The notes under the pieces were generated by a model. It was not told the DNA's origin and did no database searches. It saw only the letters and a list, made by a program, of their open reading frames with translations. A DNA stretch of 64,000 nucleotides from Parietaria judaica (Eukaryota > Streptophyta > Magnoliopsida > Rosales > Urticaceae): the NCBI GenBank assembly GCA_954871525.1, contig OX940869.1:16582001-16646000 (forward strand), read 5' to 3'. The position numbers were made by a program, and so were the translations under genes. Positions 58,454 through 64,000 of this stretch are shown here, piece after piece. How positions within the stretch are numbered: the stretch's first letter is position 1; every line of letters begins with the position of its first letter.

Positions 58454-58850
58454 CTCGTCAAAACTGGTAGGAAAACGGCAGCGAAGGCGGTCGTAAACTC
58501 GTGGCTGAAACTCGTCGGAATCTGGGCCCCGTAAAAATGAATATGAGGATGACACAATAAGAAAGTTTTTTGTTTCTAAGAAGCGATAAGAAAGCTTACC
58601 ATCGTAGAGGGATAAGAGCTCGCCGATAGACGATTCGCCGATGGGATTCACAAAGAAGTTTGGCGATGGGATTCGCAGATTCACCGATGAGATTCGTGGT
58701 AAGAGGGTTCGTGGATTAGATTGGCAGAGTTTTGAGATTTGGAGAAAACGAAGAGCGTCGAATTCGAACAATCGTAAAATATTTATAAAAAAAAAAAACC
58801 AGCGAGTGCACGTGCGATCAGTGGTGCATTAATGCCTCTACCACTTAGTG
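58454..58850. other. hAT-2 upstream DNA after the solo LTR
   Basis: After the rest of the inverted-repeat block (to about 58530), a stretch with repeated gatgggattc, gccgat and gattcgtgg words (58600-58720) looks like an eroded leader or first exon of hAT-2. No domain can be read on either strand. Confidence 0.35.
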
Positions 58851-58904
58851 CGGCTATTTTCTATTCGTACTCTAATTTACTATTAATAAAAGTCAATATA
58901 AGAA

Positions 58905-59040
58905 AGATTTTAAAGAACATTCATAATGGTTATATCATCCAAAGTGTTTTTGATAATTGGTAACTCTACTAGATATACTTATTCAACAGTCACGGGTTCA
59001 AATCTCATGGGACTCAAATGAGTGCCCCCCTTTATATATA
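58905..59040 (+). other. Possible tRNA-derived SINE fragment
   Basis: The word cacgggttcaaatctcatg (58994-59012) resembles a polymerase III B box with its context, and ttggtaactctact about 40 bases upstream resembles part of a tRNA D-arm. There is no A/T tail, target duplication or second copy in the window, so this is only a suggestion. Confidence 0.2.
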
Positions 59041-59075
59041 TGTAAACTTGACCAGTTGTGTCACCTGTTCTTACA

Positions 59076-59106
59076 CTGAGAGAGAGAGAGAGAGGGAGAG
59101 AGAGAA
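59076..59106. repeat. (GA)n microsatellite
   Basis: A GA run with one ggg interruption, about 30 bases. DNA to 59260 is purine-rich with ggtggtggcg words and could be an eroded 5' UTR. No gene is recognised. Confidence 0.85.
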
Positions 59107-59259
59107 CTGTTCAGACGGTGATGACAGCGACTCTGAACGACGGCAACGGACGTGGTCATGGTTGCAGTGGTGGAGCTCGGAGGTGGTGGCGAGTGGAGAG
59201 AGCTTAGAGAGAAAAAGAGAGGGAGAATGAAAATCAAAATGCTGAATTAATGGAGGGAA

Positions 59260-60379
59260 AATGAAATATATGCTTGAAACATTTCGTCGCCGTGGCTCTT
59301 TACATAAATGGCCGAGGCACATCACACGTGCAATGATTAATTCGGGCAGCAATATAATTAAATACCGCGGCTTTATACAAAGAAGAAAACAAAACCTTTT
59401 CGCCTGCTCATACTACACCACGGTCCCAGAAATAAAACCGCGGTACTAAATCACAAAGCCATGGCCATAAAAAATTCAAAATCAACCTGATAGCTCCCGT
59501 ATTTGGGTCATCTGGATCAAGCCGTGGCTCGGCAACACTAAACTGCGGTGTAGTAATTTAGAGACCGACATCTGAGTAGTACGCCGAGGCAAGTAAAATA
59601 AAGAATTACCATTATACCTACCCACCACGGTGTAGTTTTTCATAAACCGCAGCTAAGTTCATGATACTGCTCATGTGTATTAAAAACAACGGCTGGTTGT
59701 ATGAAATTTCCTTTTTTTTCCCAATGAGTACTTTCGAGGAATTCCCATAAAAATTATCTAAGTTCGTCCTAATTTTCTCACAACTAATTTCTCAGATTTC
59801 CGTGTGTAAATAATTGAAATACGTAAATTAAATATCATCAAAGTCATTAAACTTTATATTAAATAGCAAGAAGTTTTCGGTCACAAGAAAGTCTTCATTA
59901 CAACGCAATTATTATTTATCCCCGACACTTGTTTTTTTTTTCCCGAGAATCCTCAATACATCTTGACTCCTACACCTTGACGACTTAAAATAGATTCATC
60001 ATCATTATCAAAGTTTTTCATGTCTTCAAATGTCGGTAACCCTTTTAAGAACGGGGGAATATTCGTACATGTGTCTTTGTCTTGTTCTTTCGAATCTTCA
60101 ACGTTTCATTGTTTCAAATGTACTACGAGAGATAATTCCTGATTAGCCGGATTGGTAACGTAAACCACTTGAGCCGCCAGTGACGCCAGGATGAATTAAT
60201 CGTTGGCATATCCGATCCATCTAAAGTCAACAACCGTAATCCCTTCATTGTCAACTTTTAAATGGTTACTGTCCGCCCATTTGCACTTAAATAATGGTAC
60301 TCGGAAGCCACAGTAGTCAAGTTCCCAAATATAATGTACGTAGCCGTAGTACTTCATATAACCGTGTACGGGATTCTTG
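59260..60379 (-). mobile_element. CACTA-2: terminal part of a second En/Spm-type element
   Basis: On the minus strand the end of a TNP2 gene (60379-59953) is followed by a loose array of ccgcggt, ccacggt, gccgtggct and gccgaggca words (59290-59690), like a CACTA subterminal array. A CACTA terminus was not found, so the left limit is approximate. The right side is cut by the LTR at 60380. The rest of the element, if it still exists, lies beyond the window. Confidence 0.6.
59953..60379 (-). pseudogene. TNP2 C-terminal fragment (DUF4216) of CACTA-2
   Basis: Minus-strand reading: KNPVHGYMKYYGYVHYIWEL, LFKCKWADSNHLKVDNEG, VVDFRWIGYAND, a stop, FILASLAAQVVYVTNPANQE, then an acidic tail (MKNFDNDDES) and a stop at about 59953. 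It is clearly homologous to the DUF4216 region of CACTA-1 (14070-14500), where the same positions read YYGYVEDIWELDYC and DFRRVGYANDSF. One in-frame stop and the LTR insertion upstream show it is inactive. Confidence 0.85.
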
Positions 60380-63126
60380 TGTTGGACATATGTGTCCTTA
60401 AACAAGATATTTTATCCATTTGTAAAAGATTATGACAAGTCGTTGAATAAAGATGATACTTATTATGATAATCTTATTTTAGTTTCTGATAGAGTAAAAT
60501 AGAATGTTTGATCCTTACTTCATAAAGGATGCAATTATGAATTATTATCTAAACAGAGTCAATGTGAAGAAGACTTAATAATCATAATAAATGAACTTAA
60601 AATGTCTGTGACCTGATTAACTGGGTGGGAGCCCATTAATCGTATAAGGTCATTAATGTGACTAAGTGACAATCCTATTCTGGATTTTTTGTGTGTCACA
60701 CTCACTAGAAGTGCATTAGGTATGAAGTGTCTTCATACTGGACTAGACCTGACTTAAACTCTGGAAGTTATCATATAAGACCGTCACTGATAACTTGGAG
60801 TTGAGTCACTAGTAGATGATCAAATGGATATTCGATCTAAGTCCTGAGTGATCTTGAGTCCAAGCTGCTGGCTTGATTGTTCTTTGATTTAACCGTTAAA
60901 GAACACGAAATATTACCGTTGTTCCCAACACTATTATTTTGGGAACATGATAGTCAGCAGTAAGGGTAGCTTGGTCATAGACATGGGCATCACACAGCTC
61001 TCTTCAGAGTGATGATGATTCCCTTGATTGTCGGTGGTGAGAAGTGAGAGGTACCCGTGCGCAACTTATGAATCGAAACCATAAGTGGGTTACTCATAAT
61101 ATTACTGACTGAGTCAAGGATGAAAATGCAATGAGGGACATAACGGTAGAAACCGCCTGCTCGTGTGTGGATCATCAAGTGAAAGATCAATAACCCGAAT
61201 TTGATTGTATCAATGGACACCCTGCTTTTATAAAGGGAATAATATATACCGTATCACTAAAGAGTGCAGCCTCGGGTCTATAGTGGAATCACTTCGAGGT
61301 TTGACGAACAACTAGCAGTTCGTTGGAGCTTAAGTCGGATCCATGGTCCCCAGGATAGCTCCGTAACGGATGATACGTACGTGATTAAAATACATTCTGG
61401 ATAATGTTTAACCATTTGGCTTGACTTATAAAACTGAAAGGTCTGTGGCAGACGTCAGATAGTTTTATTGTTAGCGTGGCAAAAGTACCATATTTTGGTA
61501 CACAAAATTAACTGATAAAAGAAAGTTAGAATTTAGATTTTTTATCTGCATTATGTTGTTTTAAATTAAATTCTAAGTAACTTTGCTTCTTGAACCAAGT
61601 CGTTTTGACTTACGGTTAGTGATTTATGGATTTTCTAAGTTTGTGATCGGTTCGATGAACTTTGAAATTAAATCACATGTCACGAATTTAAATGATGGTG
61701 TTTCACCATGACAATTTAATGTGTGATATTGAGATCAGGAAATATTAATATAATTTAATTATTTGGATTTAATTATTAATATCTTATTAATAATTAATTA
61801 ATAATTAATAGATTTATATTAATAAATAAAAATATATATTTATATATATTTATATGTGTAAATTCGAATTAGGGTTTCATGATATGAAACCCTAGCTAAA
61901 TTCGAATGGTATGATTTGGTCTTTCCATATTTGCGGCATAAGTACCAAATGTTTTGGTATTTTAGCAAATCCCTAAAATCAATTTAATCCATTGGATCGG
62001 TTATGATTTAATATCAACCGTTGGATTAGGATATTGATAAATTCGAAATTAATAACTTGGTGACCAAGTTTCATTTTTCGAATTTGGTTAATTAATTATA
62101 TCCGTTAGATCGGTCTAAGATTTAATCTTTACCGTCGGATTGAAAATTATTTAATTATATATATTTATATATTTTTTGAATTATGGTTTATGGATAAATT
62201 CGAAATTGTTTTTAATAAATCTTTTTAAATTTGATTTTATCCTAAACTAATTTGATCCATTAGATCGGTTTAAAGATTTATCTCAACCGTTGGATCTAGA
62301 TAATGATAATTCGAATTTTAATATATATATATATATATATATATTTCGAATTTTATAAAGATAAGAAGATAAGATTGGATTTTTTTATTTTATCCTAATC
62401 TTTCTTATTTAATTAAAACCCTAATTAATTAAATCCATTGGATTTAGATGAGATTAAATCTGGACCATTGGATTAAGATAATTAATTATATTTAATATAT
62501 GAAATTCGAAAATTAGGGAGGGCATTTCTCCAATTCGGTTACGGTTTGAGCCTATAAATAGGAGGCTCATTCTACACATTTTTCACACCTTTCCCCAGAG
62601 AAAAATTCGAACTCTCCCTCTCCTTTAGGGTGCGCGAATTTTCTCTCTGATCTCTTTTTTCTGGTTCGGCTTAGGAGACTATTTCTCCGGAAGCTTAAAA
62701 AGAACCATCAGTTAAAATTATGCGATGGAGTCCTGTCGGCGAAGCCCACGCTTCGGTACGAGGATTCCAGGAGAATATCCCGGAAGATCACGGGAGTTTC
62801 CCTCAGCACCGGCGGAGCCCTGCCCGATTCAGAACGCGCAGCCGGAAGTCGTCAATAGAGGTACGGCCTTATGCATTGGGTTAATAAATGCAACCATTTA
62901 ATGCTTTCTATTTATTTCTTATTATGACTAGATTATTAATAATGATATATGAATATTAAATTACATAATATTTATCAGATCTTGTGAAATGGTTATTATT
63001 CGATATCCGGACTGTTGGACGGATAACAAGTTATTCCGCTTTAAATTAATTTTTAAATGTTACCCAGACGGTTCGGAGGTACAATTCGTGATAATTTTCA
63101 TGGAATCCGAGACGTGATTCCCAACA
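60380..63126 (+). repeat. 5' LTR (copy D of the TGTTGG family) of an element running off the window
   Basis: Starts tgttggacatatgtgtcc and ends gtgattcccaaca at 63126. A primer site follows directly (tggtatcagaccc, 63129), which the solo copies lack, so this is a 5' LTR on the plus strand. TATA box at 62553 (tataaatag). The 5-mer before it is tcttg (60375-60379); its partner should lie beyond the window. 2747 bp, close to copies B and C. Confidence 0.9.
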
Positions 63127-64000
63127 ATTGGTATCAGACCCATGGTTCAAAGATAAATAATTACGTAATTTAATTAATGGGTTTAAGAACGAATTTTTTG
63201 ATGAATAAAATTAATTATTTAAAATTGAAATTTTGAATTTCTAGATATTTTAAATATTAATTTAAAATAAGAAAATTACCCGACCCGAATAATCGGACCG
63301 GGTGGTTGGACTGGGCAGCCCTTGGCAGCCCAGCCCGAGAATTACGCGAACAGGGGCTGCCGCTGCAGCCCCAGGTAGTTCGCCAGGGCGAGGCCCACGG
63401 GCAAGGCCCACGAGCAAGGCCCTCGCCAAGGCCATTCGGCCAGGGCAAGGGCACCCGTGTGGGCCTGGCGGGCTGGCCGCAGGCCACGCTGCCTGGCAGC
63501 GGTATGGGCCTGCTGGCCCAGCCCGAAGGGCTCGGGTACTGCCCTGGCCCACCCGTGGGCTGTCCCTGCCCATTCCACGGGCATGTGGGCCCGGGCTTTA
63601 ACCCGGAGGGCCCACGTGCATTTTTTTAATATGGGTCGGATTTTTATTCCGACTCGGATCCCGTTGATTAATTATTAATGAAATTAATATTTATGAATTA
63701 AAATTAATTATGATTAATTAATATGAATTAAAATATGGATGTTATTTCCGGATAAAATTAAATATGGATGTTATTTAATAAATTAAAATATGGATGATAA
63801 TATTCGAAGAATAATATCATTGTCTTATTTTAATATTTCATAAATAATTATTAAAGAGCATTAAAATGTTTAATGATAATTCTTAGAGAATAAGTATCAT
63901 TAACATAAAATTATAAATATTCATCATAGATATAATTTGTTATAACCTATTTTCATAACTCTCAAACATAGTGTCTATGTTTAGATCATTATTAATATGT
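63127..64000 (+). other. Primer site and leader of the copy D retrotransposon, with a GC-rich block
   Basis: The primer-binding site at 63129-63141 reads tggtatcagaccc, near the initiator tRNA-Met consensus. An AT-rich leader follows, then a very GC-rich block (63285-63620) of cagccc, ggcaaggccc and gtgggcc words. AT-rich DNA without an open frame then runs to the window end. No gag start is visible in 870 bases, so the leader is long or gag is absent. The open frames inside the GC block on both strands are composition artefacts. The lineage of this element is unknown. Confidence 0.7.

Larger units (their letters stand above)
53139..58850 (-). mobile_element. hAT-2: TTF/DUF4371-type hAT element with a nested solo LTR
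   Basis: The left end at 53139 reads cagtggcgtagccaggattt, very like known termini of plant hAT elements (cagtggcggagccagg). The transposase relic lies on the minus strand (53280-55440). Upstream of it come an inverted-repeat block and the solo LTR at 55705-58448. The right terminus was not found; the limit at 58850 is approximate, near caccagcg/cactgat-like words. No 8-bp target duplication could be confirmed. Confidence 0.6.

Noticed and set aside
63302..63680. GC-rich open frames on both strands near the window end
   Set aside because: Low-complexity Gly/Ala/Pro-rich translations on both strands of one GC block; composition alone explains them.

Overview
This window comes from a nuclear plant chromosome, probably a flowering plant and most likely a eudicot, although the species cannot be named from sequence alone. 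Every recognisable coding region belongs to a plant transposable element: En/Spm (CACTA) transposase, plant hAT transposases, Ty1/copia and Ty3/gypsy polyproteins, a Helitron end and a Mutator-type hairpin. I found no intact host gene, no tRNA or rRNA gene, no CRISPR array and no bacterial-type operon. The sequence is AT-rich with local GC-rich blocks that all lie inside mobile DNA. Almost every coding region is broken by stops, frameshifts or insertions, as expected for old, silenced repeats.

Layout from left to right. (1) 38-5331: a hairpin Mutator-like element with a 9-bp target duplication, split by a 4.3-kb solo LTR (725-5019). (2) 5341-6368: intergenic DNA with a copia RNase H relic. 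(3) 6369-20336: a large CACTA element with two gene modules, a TNP2 transposase and a TNPA-like gene that also encodes a C48 (Ulp1-like) protease domain. It has subterminal repeat arrays at both ends and also in the middle, where telomere-like tandem repeats sit as well. Two solo LTRs (6739-8502 and 10783-13289) are inserted in it. (4) 20705-22570: a Helitron terminus, a duplicated AT-rich block and hAT-like subterminal palindromes. (5) 22880-24635: a hAT transposase relic (minus strand) fused to a truncated gypsy element of Tekay/Del type (24636-31857, minus). (6) 32047-39888: a copia element (plus) with a 5-bp duplication, split by a solo LTR (34726-37464). (7) 40582-49723: a CRM-like gypsy element (minus) whose 5' LTR holds a gag-less copia element (45225-49562, plus). 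(8) 49724-52220: the 5' part of a Tat/Ogre-type gypsy element (plus). (9) 52303-52640: a small hairpin element. (10) 53139-58850: a TTF/DUF4371 hAT relic (minus) whose upstream side carries an inverted repeat and another solo LTR (55705-58448). (11) 59260-60379: the end of a second CACTA element (minus), cut by the 5' LTR and leader of a retrotransposon that runs off the window (60380-64000).

The window is best read as an insertion history. One LTR family (about 2.5-2.75 kb, ends TGTTGG/CCAACA) appears four times. Three copies are solo LTRs with 5-bp duplications (one duplication has a single mismatch) and the fourth is the 5' LTR of a probable full element. These copies landed in a CACTA transposase gene, a copia integrase gene, a hAT upstream region and a second CACTA transposase gene. 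Nested insertion and many solo LTRs point to a gene-poor, heterochromatic region. The CRM-like element hints at a pericentromeric setting, but this is inference only.

No new host pathway or defence system was seen. The most unusual structures are the two-module CACTA element with central subterminal-type arrays and telomere-like repeats, and the hairpin Mutator-like element carrying a giant solo LTR.
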